In this document: positions 48,585 through 57,228 of the stretch, in pieces
Layout: each line of letters opens with the position of its first letter
Position numbering within the stretch: position 1 is the first letter of the stretch
From: Mycobacterium sp. SMC-2
Lineage (GTDB): Bacteria > Actinomycetota > Actinomycetes > Mycobacteriales > Mycobacteriaceae
Reading direction: 5' to 3'
DNA length: 64,000 nt
NCBI RefSeq assembly: GCF_025263485.1
Contig: NZ_CP079863.1
Location: 5,270,001-5,334,000 of the forward strand
Position numbers and translations under genes: made by a program
The notes under the pieces: generated by a model
The model's database searches: none
What the model was told of the DNA's origin: nothing
Seen by the model: the letters and a program-made list of their open reading frames with translations, nothing else

Positions 48585-49366
48585 GCGTCGACCAACTCGC
48601 TTCCGCGCCTGGGGATCTCGGCTCGCTCACGATAAACAGCCCGGCCCAACACGACGCCCATCACGACGATCCAGACGGCTATGGCAACGTTCTTGACCCA
48701 GAATGACAAGAAGCCGTCCCAGGCCAGCGGGCCGGTCAGCGTCGCGCCCACGAACGCGGCGGGTACCAGCGCGGCCGCAACGAGCAGGTTGAAGTGGGCC
48801 ACCCAGCGGTGGAAGACCGGACGCGGCTGATCATCGAAATAGATTGCCAGGGCAAGGATCACGCTTTGGCCGATCAGGAACGGAACCAGGATCGTGAAGG
48901 TGACCCAGCCGAAATCGTTGAGCAACTGGGTCAGCTCGGGGCTGCGTTCGGGACGAAAGGCAGCCAGCAGCCAGCACACGTTCGCGACGAGGAAAAGCGT
49001 CGGACCGCCGGCGGCGCAGCCCAGCATCGCGTAGGAGAAGATCGGCGTCCGATGCGCCATCCTGCCGATCTGCAGGACGATCAGGGCAAGGACCGGCACC
49101 AGGCAGACGCCGAACCAGTTGAACAGGATCATGCTGTACCGGATCTCGGGGAGGTGCGCCGGATCGCGATAGAACGCGGCAACCTGTTCTGCCGGCATCG
49201 TCGGTGACATCGGCGGATTGAAACCCGGGAAGAGAAAGAACGAGGCGGTCCAGAGGATCAAGGCAGCGGGCAGAGTCCACAGCAGTATCAGCTCACCGTC
49301 GGTCCGCCGCACCGCAGCCCGCGTCGACCGCCGACCTCGCGCATCACCACCGTCGACGTCCGACAT
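48581..49366 (-). CDS. Polytopic membrane protein of unknown function (paralogue 2)
   Basis: 261 residues with about six to seven membrane segments after an Arg-rich N-terminus (RGRRSTRAAVRRTDGE). ATG 49366 is chosen because GGAGGGG lies seven bases upstream; GTG 49372 is too close to that site. First gene of the operon. The aromatic FNWFGVCLVPVLAL and shared RPER block tie it to the next gene. It may form a membrane complex with the COX3/COX4-like subunits (inference). Confidence 0.75.
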   Translation of the reverse strand: MSDVDGGDARGRRSTRAAVRRTDGELILLWTLPAALILWTASFFLFPGFNPPMSPTMPAEQVAAFYRDPAHLPEIRYSMILFNWFGVCLVPVLALIVLQIGRMAHRTPIFSYAMLGCAAGGPTLFLVANVCWLLAAFRPERSPELTQLLNDFGWVTFTILVPFLIGQSVILALAIYFDDQPRPVFHRWVAHFNLLVAAALVPAAFVGATLTGPLAWDGFLSFWVKNVAIAVWIVVMGVVLGRAVYRERAEIPRRGSELVDA

Positions 49367-49385
49367 CAGCACCCCTCCCCTACGA

Positions 49386-49437
49386 GATCGGCTAGCTAAA
49401 CACGGCTAGTCAGCGAAGCTAGCCGATCGGCTAGCTT
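49386..49437. promoter_or_regulatory. Strong palindromic operator array for divergent TetR
   Basis: A perfect 22-bp palindrome occupies 49416-49437: AAGCTAGCCGA followed by its exact reverse complement. A further GATCGGCTAGCT half-site at 49386-49397 makes a 12-bp inverted repeat with it, and ACGGCTAGT lies between at 49402-49410. All sit in the 100-bp divergent region, starting 20 bp from the membrane operon and ending 30 bp from tetR. Dual control by the adjacent TetR is very likely. Confidence 0.82.
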
Positions 49438-49466
49438 GGGTCAATAGCATCGTCTAGTCTCGGTGC

Positions 49467-50069
49467 GTGGGAACAGCACGACAACCGGTCGCCGACACGC
49501 AATTCTGGCTGATCGAGCACAGCGCGGCACGGACGCGGGTGCTCGACGCCGCGCTGGATCTGTTCGCCACACACGGTGTCAGCGGCACATCGCTGCAGAT
49601 GATCGCTGACGCGGTCGGTGTAACGAAAGCTGCTGTCTACCATCAATTCCGGACCAAAGAGCAGATCGTGATCGCCGTGACCGAGCGCGAACTCGGCCGG
49701 CTCGAGCCGGCGCTCGAGGAGGCCGAGGCATACGACGACGGCCCCCAAGCACGAGATGCCTTGTTGGTGCGCGTGATCGAGATGGCCGTGCGCGACCGCC
49801 GATTGGTGCGCACGCTGCAATTCGATCCCGTCGTCGTCCGATTGCTGGCCGAGCACAAGCCGTTTCAGCTTTTCATGGACCGTCTGTACCGGGTGCTGCT
49901 GAGCGATGCGGGGCTGGACGGGCGGATCGAGGCGGCCATGTTCTCCGGCGCGCTGAGCACCGCCGTCATGCATCCGCTGGTTGCCGACATCGACGACGAC
50001 ACATTGCTCGCCAGGGTCACCGATTTGAGCCGGCGCCTGCTAGGTCTCCCGCGGGAAGACCGCGGCTGA
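49467..50069 (+). CDS. TetR-family transcriptional regulator of the COX-like operon
   Basis: 200 residues from GTG 49467. HTH region ALDLFATHGVSGTSLQMIAD and GVTKAAVYHQFRTKEQI; the ligand-binding domain has LVRTLQFDPVVVRLLAEHKP. Divergent from the four-gene membrane operon with a 22-bp perfect palindrome between them. Its inducer is unknown. Confidence 0.9.
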   Translation: MGTARQPVADTQFWLIEHSAARTRVLDAALDLFATHGVSGTSLQMIADAVGVTKAAVYHQFRTKEQIVIAVTERELGRLEPALEEAEAYDDGPQARDALLVRVIEMAVRDRRLVRTLQFDPVVVRLLAEHKPFQLFMDRLYRVLLSDAGLDGRIEAAMFSGALSTAVMHPLVADIDDDTLLARVTDLSRRLLGLPREDRG

Positions 50070-50113
50070 CCATCCCGGTCCGTGTGGCATCCGGCTGAAC
50101 GCAACCGGTGCGG

Positions 50114-50515
50114 CTACGTGTCGGCGCGGACCCAGGTCAACATTCCGTCGTGGGCGAAACAGACCAGGAACAGGCCATCGGGCGCCTGCGCGACGTAGTT
50201 CTGGTAGTTCTGGCAGCTGGCGCCTTCCTCCTTGACGCCGGCCATCGGCGGCGACCGGAACCAGCGCGGCTGGTATCTCCTCGGCGAACCACAGAACATC
50301 AGCCGTCCGGGCTCCGAGGCGAACGAAACGTAACCGTCGGCGACGCCGAAGGCGTAGTAGGTGGTGTTTTCACACGGGGCGCCCAAAACCTGATGCGGCA
50401 TGATGCCCGGGGTGCAGGCGGGGTAGTCGCAGACGGTCGGCCCGGCCGACGATGGCGGCGCGGCCAGCACGCCGACGCCGAGCAACGCGGCAGCCATTGC
50501 CACGAAGAATCGCAC
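50114..50515 (-). CDS. Small secreted Cys-rich protein
   Basis: 133 residues from GTG 50515. Signal peptide MRFFVAMAAALLGVGVLA ending at about PSSAG, then a mature domain with six Cys (CDYPACTPG, GAPCENTTYY, MFCGSPRRY, ASCQNY, FLVCFAHDG), implying disulfides in an oxidising compartment. ATG 50497 is an alternative start that would truncate the signal. No family recognised. It is convergent with tetR (44 bp). Confidence 0.68.
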   Translation of the reverse strand: MRFFVAMAAALLGVGVLAAPPSSAGPTVCDYPACTPGIMPHQVLGAPCENTTYYAFGVADGYVSFASEPGRLMFCGSPRRYQPRWFRSPPMAGVKEEGASCQNYQNYVAQAPDGLFLVCFAHDGMLTWVRADT

Positions 50516-50714
50516 CCGATTACTTTGCCACACCCGAAAAGAAAATTCTCCTCCTTGGAGAAGATCACCCGAACCGAACGGCCGTCGGCGCCGGGCCACC
50601 CCAACCCACACCGCCTCGCTCCCTGGCGGGTAAGCATTTCCGCACGTGAGAGCCACGATTGCGGCCGTACGACGACGCCGTTGAGGCCGTGCCGAAGTGA
50701 TAAGCTCATTCTCC

Positions 50715-51470
50715 GTGCACGACCCGGAGGGACCTGACACCAGCCACGGGGCCGACCCCGGCGCCGGAGCGGCCGTCTCGGAAGCCGAAGCAGAAGACGA
50801 AGTTGCCGAGGCTGAAGCGCGCGCGGCGGCAGCTCGGGCACGCCTCGCAAGACTGCGCGGGATAGCCGAGACCGGGGACGCGGACGACGGCGCCGCTTCC
50901 CAAGATGCCGGGCAGCGCCCGGCCGAGTCGCCCCGGGCGCGACTGCGGCTGCCGCGGCGGCCCAGGCGACCGCGGTGGCTTCGACGCCCGGGGCGGAAAA
51001 CAATCGCCGCCGGGGTGGGCATCATGCTCGCCTCCGCCTCGCTCGCGGCGAGCGGTTACATGGTGTGGCAGCACCGCATTACCGTGCACAAACAACGCCT
51101 CGCGGCGGAGTTCACTGCAGCAGCCGCGCAACGTGCCACGGAGCTGATGTCGATTGACGCCAACCATGCCAGGGACGACTACCAGCGCATCATCGACGAC
51201 TCCACGGGCGACTTCAAGGCCCAAATGTCGGCGATGTCAGCAATTATGGCCAAGCAGACGGAGGAATCGAAGGTCAGCAGCAAGGCCACCGTCGAAGCCG
51301 TCGCGGTCGAGTCGATGAGCGACAATTCGGCGGTCGTGCTTGTCGCGGCGAGATCCGATGTCATCAATGCGGACAACACACATCGGCCACCTGTCGTGTG
51401 GCGGATCAGCGTTGGCCTCACGCGGGACGGCGGCCAGCTCAAAATGTCGAAAGTCGATTTCCTGCGATGA
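50715..51470 (+). CDS. Mce-associated membrane protein (Mam), first copy
   Basis: 251 residues from GTG 50715; GTG 50697 is the alternative. An acidic Glu/Ala-rich helical segment (EAEAEDEVAEAEARAAAARA) and an Arg/Pro-rich stretch precede one membrane span (IAAGVGIMLASASLAASGYMV, cut here in function only) and an extracytoplasmic NTF2-like domain. Typical of proteins encoded with mce operons, thought to stabilise the importer. ATGA overlap with the next gene. Opposite strand to the mce operon, converging on it. Confidence 0.78.
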   Translation: MHDPEGPDTSHGADPGAGAAVSEAEAEDEVAEAEARAAAARARLARLRGIAETGDADDGAASQDAGQRPAESPRARLRLPRRPRRPRWLRRPGRKTIAAGVGIMLASASLAASGYMVWQHRITVHKQRLAAEFTAAAAQRATELMSIDANHARDDYQRIIDDSTGDFKAQMSAMSAIMAKQTEESKVSSKATVEAVAVESMSDNSAVVLVAARSDVINADNTHRPPVVWRISVGLTRDGGQLKMSKVDFLR

Positions 51471-52084
51471 CTGTCGAGCAAGGTTCGTCGCTGGACGGCA
51501 GGGAAACCACGCCGTCCGACGAGATGGCGTCCTCACCCCCTTCGGCGGGACCGGCTCGCGCCGAAGCACTGGCCACGATCAAGCGCTGGATCCGCCGGTG
51601 TGTGAGGCGGTGGCGTTCAGTAGTCGCGACACTGTTGGTCGTTACCGCGATGGGCGTCGCTGGCGGTCTGTATTTCGTTCTGTACCGGCCCGATCAGCAA
51701 GTCGGCGACGCGGCGGCACACCGGGCAATCCAGGCGGCGTCGGAAGGTTCGGTGGCGGTGTTGTCGTACGACCCCGACAACCTGGACCGCGATTTCTCCA
51801 AGGCGAAGTCATATCTCACGGGTAATTTCCTCGCCTACTACACCAAATTCACCGAACAGATCGCCGTGCTGGCACAGCAGAAGCACGTCACGGAGACGGC
51901 CCAGGTGGTTCGGGCCGCCGTTTCAGAGTTGCACTCCGATTCAGCGGTCGTGCTGGTATTCATCAACCAGACCGCCACAAGCAAGGACAAGCCACAACCG
52001 CAGACAACCGCCAACAGCGCCCGGGTGACGTTGACGAAGGTCAAGGGTTCCTGGCTGATATCGAAATTGGACCCATTGACGTGA
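51467..52084 (+). CDS. Mce-associated membrane protein (Mam), second copy
   Basis: 205 residues starting MTVEQGSSLDG at 51467 in an ATGA overlap. It has a basic juxtamembrane stretch (RRCVRRWR), one span (SVVATLLVVTAMGVAGGLYF) and an outer NTF2-like domain (DRDFSKAKSYLTGNF; KGSWLISKLDP). Paralogue of the preceding protein. Together they would form a heteromeric accessory unit of the Mce importer (inference). Confidence 0.8.
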   Translation: MTVEQGSSLDGRETTPSDEMASSPPSAGPARAEALATIKRWIRRCVRRWRSVVATLLVVTAMGVAGGLYFVLYRPDQQVGDAAAHRAIQAASEGSVAVLSYDPDNLDRDFSKAKSYLTGNFLAYYTKFTEQIAVLAQQKHVTETAQVVRAAVSELHSDSAVVLVFINQTATSKDKPQPQTTANSARVTLTKVKGSWLISKLDPLT

Positions 52085-52128
52085 CCGCTTGCCATTTTCG
52101 GTTCAATCGGTACCCGACCGGGGACGCC

Positions 52129-52156
52129 GGTGTTATTCTCATCGCGCGAGAACGCC
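52129..52156. promoter_or_regulatory. Operator-like site TTATTCTC-N4-CG-N-GAGAA-N-GCC (second copy)
   Basis: Twenty of 28 positions match the site at 43543-43570, with identical spacing, including TGTTATTCTC and GAGAA. It sits 61 bp before the secreted-protein start. TATTCT may double as a -10 element. Confidence 0.55.
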
Positions 52157-52217
52157 GCAACCGATGCCGAAAAGCTGCCGTAGGCACTATCGGGTTATTC
52201 GCGTCGAGGAGCACCTG

Positions 52218-52739
52218 ATGCGTTCAGTTCGATCACTCACCACCGCAACGCTGGTCGCTGCCACCGTATTCGGCGGTTTGGGCACGGCATCCATAGCCCG
52301 GGCGACGACCAAGGAAGAAGTGGCCGTCAACGGGACGTTCCGCGCCACCTCCATCGGCGATTGGGCCCAACGAAACGATCAGTACTTCGGCGAGCCGACG
52401 GTCGTCCAGACATGGACGATCAGTTCGACGTGCATCACGTTCCAGGAATGCCACGGCACAGTGACCAGCGACCAGGGATGGAGCGCTCCCCTATATATGA
52501 ATGACGGGGAGATGTGGAAAGTTAAGCGCGAGGTGCGGGACTGGGAGCGCTGCGAGGACGGCACCGCGTACCCGGGACAGCAGACCTACTATTTCTATCC
52601 GGTGAACCAATACGGCGGATATCAACTCGGGTCGTCGACCTACGCCGGAAAGGACAAGACGGTCGGCCCGTCTGGTGCCTGCGGGCAAAACCAGTGGCTT
52701 GACATCGCGATGCCGTTGCGCCTGGACAAAATAGGCTGA
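52218..52739 (+). CDS. Secreted protein of unknown function
   Basis: 173 residues. Signal peptide ~1-29 (TATLVAATVFGGLGTASIARA), then a beta-rich domain with four Cys (STCITFQECHGTV, ERCEDG, GACGQN). ATG 52218 is preceded by [16 protein letters not shown] Shine-Dalgarno GAGGAG. The pattern (VNGTFRATSIGDWAQRND, WTISSTC) recalls small exported mycobacterial proteins, but I cannot name a family. It ends 71 bp from the convergent mceF stop. Confidence 0.72.
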   Translation: MRSVRSLTTATLVAATVFGGLGTASIARATTKEEVAVNGTFRATSIGDWAQRNDQYFGEPTVVQTWTISSTCITFQECHGTVTSDQGWSAPLYMNDGEMWKVKREVRDWERCEDGTAYPGQQTYYFYPVNQYGGYQLGSSTYAGKDKTVGPSGACGQNQWLDIAMPLRLDKIG

Positions 52740-52810
52740 CCGGGCGTTCCCACTGACTTACCTCGCCCCACCTTCGGGCGCTGGGGGTGCCGGATCGCTG
52801 CGCGGCGGTT

Positions 52811-54556
52811 TCAGGTGGGAAGCATGTCCTGCCACGTCTTGGGCGCCTTCGGGGCAACGAGATCCGACTGCTGGTACAACTTCCCGTCCGGACCGACATA
52901 GCGACCCGTGCGTGGGTCGTACTGGGCGATGGTGACGGATGGCGCCGGCTTACCGGTCCCGCCACCGAATGAGCTTGGCGCAGCCTGCGGATCTCCGGCG
53001 CCGGCCGTGTCGGGCGGTGCGGCATCGGGAGGAGCGGGCGCGGCGGGCGCGGCGGGCGGCGGGGGAAGTTCGCCGGGCGCAGGGACGTCGAGGGGCGCTA
53101 TGGGCGGAAGGTCGGCCGACATTCTCGACATGGGCGCCAGCGGAGGTGGTCCCGACGACGGCACGGGCGGTACAGCCGCTCCGACCGTCCCCGGTGGGGG
53201 ATTCTCTCCCCGGGGCCCCGCGGGTGTGCCACGCGGCACCGCCCCCGGCGGCAGCGGAGTTCCCTCCACCGGGCCGAAGATCCTGTCGTTGACGGTAACC
53301 CGGTCATCGGGCGGGACGCCCTGGGCGAGCAGGTTGGGGTCAAGCGGGTAGGGGCCGAGGACGTGCTGTTTCATCGCCAGCGGCATGAATGGCTTGTCGC
53401 TGTTGCAGATTTCGACGGTGGGCGCGCGCTTGCCCGGGTGCCCCATGCACGGATAGTTGCGGGCACCGCGAACCCCGATCGGTGAATCCTGCGGGAGTTT
53501 GCAATACAAGCCGTCCGGCGTGTCGATGTCGGTCAGGTCATCTGGGGATCGCCACGTGTTGGGTGGCATGAAACCGACCGTGCAGATTGGCGGATCGTCG
53601 ATCGTGAGTGCGAAGTCGCCTTGGGCCGTTCCCTCGGGATGGTTTGGCGCCGCGGCGGCCTGCTCGATGGCAACCGCAGACGGCAGCAACACCAGCAGCT
53701 GCTCCAGCGAAGGGTGGTAGGTGACGCCGATCTGCCCGATGGTGGTCAGGTTGGCCAACAACACCGGCAGCGTGGGTTTGACTTGTTCGAGCAGCCGGGA
53801 CGCTTCGTTGGCCGCCTCGGGACCGTTCTGCAGGATGGTCCGGAAGTGGGAATCGTTGTTCACCAACACATCCGAGATGCCGGCCAAACTACGTGCCCAC
53901 GTCCTGATCGAATCGGTGGTGTGCGCCTGGGTGTCCAATAGCGGCCCGGTGTCTTCGGTGAGGGCTCTGGTGCGATCGACGACGCCGTTGGCGTCGCGGG
54001 ATATCGTCTGTGAGGAATCGATCAGTGATCCCAGGTCGTAACCGGAACCGTTGAAGCCCTGGAAGGATTCATCGAGCAGTTGGCCGAGTTTGGTCTTCGG
54101 GATGCTTTGGACCAAGGCGTTGAGCTGGTCGAGCATCGGCCCGACCGCCTGCGGAATCGTCGTGTCGCGCGCGGCGATTACCGACCCGTCGTGCAGGTAG
54201 GGCGGCGAATCGGTCTTGGGCCGCAAGTCCACGTACTGTTCACCCACCGCGGAAACACTGAGCACCTCCGCTGTCAGGTCCGCGGGCACCTTCGGTGAAG
54301 TGCTAAGCGACAGAGTCGCTTTCGCGCCGGTCGGCGTCAGGCCGACCGAGGTGACCTTACCGAGCTGGACCCCCCGATAGGTCACGTTGGAAAACCGGTA
54401 CAGGCCGCCGGTGGCCGGCAGCTCCAGCGTCACCGTCATCCGACCGATCCCCAGCAGGGTCGGCGCTTGGATGTAGTAGAGGACCATCGCGATCACGCCA
54501 ATGGTCCCGGCGATCGCGAAAACGGCCAGCTGGATCCGAACGAAACGCGTCAGCAT
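52811..54556 (-). CDS. mceF: Mce family protein MceF
   Basis: 581 residues. One N-terminal anchor (QLAVFAIAGTIGVIAMVLYY), the MlaD/MCE beta-barrel (~residues 35-115, with YRGVQLGKVTSVGL), a long helical domain, a Cys-containing region (PPICTVGFMPP; YPCMGHPGKRAPTVEIC, in parts) and a ~140-residue Pro-rich C-terminus ending QDMLPT. MCE subunits form the periplasmic lipid tunnel. Starts directly after the mceE stop. Last gene of the operon. Confidence 0.93.
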   Translation of the reverse strand: MLTRFVRIQLAVFAIAGTIGVIAMVLYYIQAPTLLGIGRMTVTLELPATGGLYRFSNVTYRGVQLGKVTSVGLTPTGAKATLSLSTSPKVPADLTAEVLSVSAVGEQYVDLRPKTDSPPYLHDGSVIAARDTTIPQAVGPMLDQLNALVQSIPKTKLGQLLDESFQGFNGSGYDLGSLIDSSQTISRDANGVVDRTRALTEDTGPLLDTQAHTTDSIRTWARSLAGISDVLVNNDSHFRTILQNGPEAANEASRLLEQVKPTLPVLLANLTTIGQIGVTYHPSLEQLLVLLPSAVAIEQAAAAPNHPEGTAQGDFALTIDDPPICTVGFMPPNTWRSPDDLTDIDTPDGLYCKLPQDSPIGVRGARNYPCMGHPGKRAPTVEICNSDKPFMPLAMKQHVLGPYPLDPNLLAQGVPPDDRVTVNDRIFGPVEGTPLPPGAVPRGTPAGPRGENPPPGTVGAAVPPVPSSGPPPLAPMSRMSADLPPIAPLDVPAPGELPPPPAAPAAPAPPDAAPPDTAGAGDPQAAPSSFGGGTGKPAPSVTIAQYDPRTGRYVGPDGKLYQQSDLVAPKAPKTWQDMLPT

Positions 54557-55804
54557 CTATCCGCCACCTTCCGTCGGTGCCGTATCCGGCGCGGGCCCGG
54601 GTGGCGGTGCGGTAGCCGGCGGGGGCCCGGGCAGCGGGGCCGCGGCAGGCGGAGGCCCGGGCAGCGGAGGGAGGCTCGCCGGATCGACCCACGGTGGCCG
54701 CAGGGGGTCATGCATCGGATCGTGTGTGTATTGCAGGTAATACGGGTCCCCGGGGGCCGGCACCAACGGCTGGTCCAGCTGCCCCCAGTGGGTCCCCAGC
54801 ATCAGTCCTCGCTTGAGCCGTGGAATCGACAAGTCCAAATCGACGTGCAGGTTGAAGTAGTCGCCCCGGACCGCTCGGTCGACGAAGTTCTGGGTGAACG
54901 GGAACACGAACGTGGCCGCGAGAGCCGTGCCGAGTTCGGGTCCGACGTCGGCGATCGCGCGGATGGTCGGCTCCAAGTTCTTGAGGTTCTTGACCAGGTC
55001 GGCCTGACTGTCGTTGATCAACCGGTTGGCGGTGTTGCTGAAGACGCGAAGCTTGTCCAGGGCGGCCGTTAGCCGTGGCCGCTCCCTGACAAGCACGTCG
55101 AGCGCGGGCGGGATCTTCTGTAGCGCCTGGGTGAGAACGTCGCGTTGGTCGGCGAACGTGCTGGCCAGCCGGTTCAGCGCCTGGATCGAGTCGACGAGGT
55201 TGTCCCGCTGATCGTCGAGCGTTCCGACGAACGTGTCGAGGCGGGTGATCAGATCACGTACCGCGCCCTCACGCCCGGACAATGCGGCGGAGAAATTGTG
55301 GATGATCTCGCCGATCTGTCCCAGCCCCCCGCCATTGACGACGGCTCCCAGCGACGACAGCGTCTGCTCTGTCGACGGGTAGGCCGATGATCGACTGAGC
55401 GGGATGGTTGCGCCCGGCTGCAGGCGTCCGCTTCCCTGCTGGCCGAGCGGCGTATTGAGCTCCACATGCATCGACCCCAGCAGGCTGGTCTGGCCGACGG
55501 TGGCAACCACATTGGCCGGGACGACGACGTCGCGCTTGACCGAGATCTCGACGTCGGCGTGCCACCCCTTGACCCTCATCGTGCCGACGCTGCCGACTAC
55601 CACATCGTCGATCATCACCGGCGAATTCGACTCCATCGTGCCGACATTCGGGAGCTCGACGTGGTAGATGTTGGCCCCCGGCCCGCGTCCGACCGCGCCG
55701 GGCAGCGGTAGCGAATTCATGCCGTGGAACGCGCATCCCGTCGCCGTCACCACCACGCAACAGCCGACCGCGAACACCCGCCGCGCCGCAGCCCGGGCGA
55801 TCAT
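54557..55804 (-). CDS. mceE: Mce family lipoprotein MceE (LprN-type)
   Basis: 415 residues. A signal peptide with a lipobox-like TATGC places Cys24 as the lipidated residue, the hallmark of the E subunit. The MCE domain follows (GTMESNSPVMIDDVVVGSVG, cut), then a coiled helical region (DQRDNLVDSIQALNRLAS) and a Pro-rich tail of PGPPPA repeats. ATGA overlap with mceD (55801-55804). Confidence 0.93.
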   Translation of the reverse strand: MIARAAARRVFAVGCCVVVTATGCAFHGMNSLPLPGAVGRGPGANIYHVELPNVGTMESNSPVMIDDVVVGSVGTMRVKGWHADVEISVKRDVVVPANVVATVGQTSLLGSMHVELNTPLGQQGSGRLQPGATIPLSRSSAYPSTEQTLSSLGAVVNGGGLGQIGEIIHNFSAALSGREGAVRDLITRLDTFVGTLDDQRDNLVDSIQALNRLASTFADQRDVLTQALQKIPPALDVLVRERPRLTAALDKLRVFSNTANRLINDSQADLVKNLKNLEPTIRAIADVGPELGTALAATFVFPFTQNFVDRAVRGDYFNLHVDLDLSIPRLKRGLMLGTHWGQLDQPLVPAPGDPYYLQYTHDPMHDPLRPPWVDPASLPPLPGPPPAAAPLPGPPPATAPPPGPAPDTAPTEGGG

Positions 55805-57228
55805 TGTTGTGGCCCGTCGGCCGGCAGCAGCATGTCTGACGCGCTCTGCGCTGGGGGCGGTGGGGGTGGCATCGGTGTCGACGGCGGGGGCGGCAGCGGC
55901 ATCGCCGCGCCCGGTATCCGCGCCGGCGGCACCGCCCCCGGCGGTCCGACCGGATCACCGGGCAAGCCGGTGTAAGCCGACACCGCGGGCGGGATCTCGG
56001 GCGGGCCGGGTTTCGGGCCCTCGCCGCCGGGCGCCAGGCGCGGTTCGGTGTAGAGGATGTTGGAAGGGTCCATCGATTTCTGCAGGAAAATGTTGATGGG
56101 GATCGGCAGGTTGTTGAAGTTGAGCACCCGCAACCCGGGCCCGAGGAACAGGGAGCACAGCTTGCCCGATTCCACTGCGGTGACGTTCTCGATGGCGCCG
56201 AGTGCCGTACAGCCGGGCACGGGCAGCGGAACCATCAAACCCGAAAACGTGGGGTTCGCGAAGTTCATGATTCCGAATCCCCCCACGATGGTTCCGGTGT
56301 CGGCGTTGTAGTCGTTGAAGAAGTTGCCGAGCGCGTTCGGCGCTGCGTGCAAAATGTTTTCCAGATCCATGTGCTGATCGACCAGGACCTGCGTGACATC
56401 GGCCAACCGGGCGATCTGCTCGCTGGTCTGGTTGCGCGTCCCGGCGATGAAGCGCTGCACCTCGCCGACCGCCGTCGACAGGTCGGTCAACGCCGCGTCC
56501 AGCTCGGACTTGCTGTCGTTGACCACGCTGGTGAGCGTGGCCAGGCGGTCGTTGAACTGCACGATCTGGACGTTGCTGTCCCGCAGCGCGGCAACGAAGG
56601 TCTGCAGGTTCTTGATGATGTCGACGATGTTGCCGCTACCGTTGGCGAGGATGCGGCCTACCCCTGACAGTTGACCGAGTGTTTGCCGCAGCTTGTCGCC
56701 GTTGCCGTCCAGCGCGTTGGCGGCGCTGTCGATGAACCGGCCCACCGACGTGCCCGATACACCACTCTTGGGTCCCAAATCCGTTGCCAGGCGCATCAAC
56801 TGGGTTTTGACCTCGTCCCACTCGACCGGCACTGCGGTCCGTTCGACCGGTATGACTGCCCCGTCGCGCATGACGGGCCCACTGTCTCGGTAGGCCGGCG
56901 AGAGTTGGACGTAACGGGCGGACACCAGATTCGAGGCGACGATCACCGCCTTCGCGTCCGCCGGAATAGGCACACTGCGGTCGACCTCGAGGATCATCTT
57001 GGCCCGCGTGCCCTGCGGCTGAATGGATTTGATGTTGCCGACTTTGACGCCCGATACCCGCACCTCATCGTTGGGATAGATTGCGGTGGCGGTGGTGAAG
57101 TAGGCCGTAATCGTCTGGGGGCGAAGCAACGTGTTGCGGACGAGCACGGCAGCTCCGGCGACGACGAGCCCGACCAGGACAATCGCCGTCACGACCGTCA
57201 GCCTCGTGCGGGGGATCCGGGCGATCAC
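55801..57228 (-). CDS. mceD: Mce family protein MceD
   Basis: 475 residues from GTG 57228 (MIARIPRTRLTVV), which overlaps the mceC stop as GTGA. N-terminal span, MCE domain with DEVRVSGVKVGNIKSI, helical region, Cys pair (PGCTALGAIENV; GKLCSLFLGPG) and a Pro-rich C-terminus. The open frame to 57270 lies inside mceC and is not used. Confidence 0.93.
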   Translation of the reverse strand: MIARIPRTRLTVVTAIVLVGLVVAGAAVLVRNTLLRPQTITAYFTTATAIYPNDEVRVSGVKVGNIKSIQPQGTRAKMILEVDRSVPIPADAKAVIVASNLVSARYVQLSPAYRDSGPVMRDGAVIPVERTAVPVEWDEVKTQLMRLATDLGPKSGVSGTSVGRFIDSAANALDGNGDKLRQTLGQLSGVGRILANGSGNIVDIIKNLQTFVAALRDSNVQIVQFNDRLATLTSVVNDSKSELDAALTDLSTAVGEVQRFIAGTRNQTSEQIARLADVTQVLVDQHMDLENILHAAPNALGNFFNDYNADTGTIVGGFGIMNFANPTFSGLMVPLPVPGCTALGAIENVTAVESGKLCSLFLGPGLRVLNFNNLPIPINIFLQKSMDPSNILYTEPRLAPGGEGPKPGPPEIPPAVSAYTGLPGDPVGPPGAVPPARIPGAAMPLPPPPSTPMPPPPPPAQSASDMLLPADGPQQ

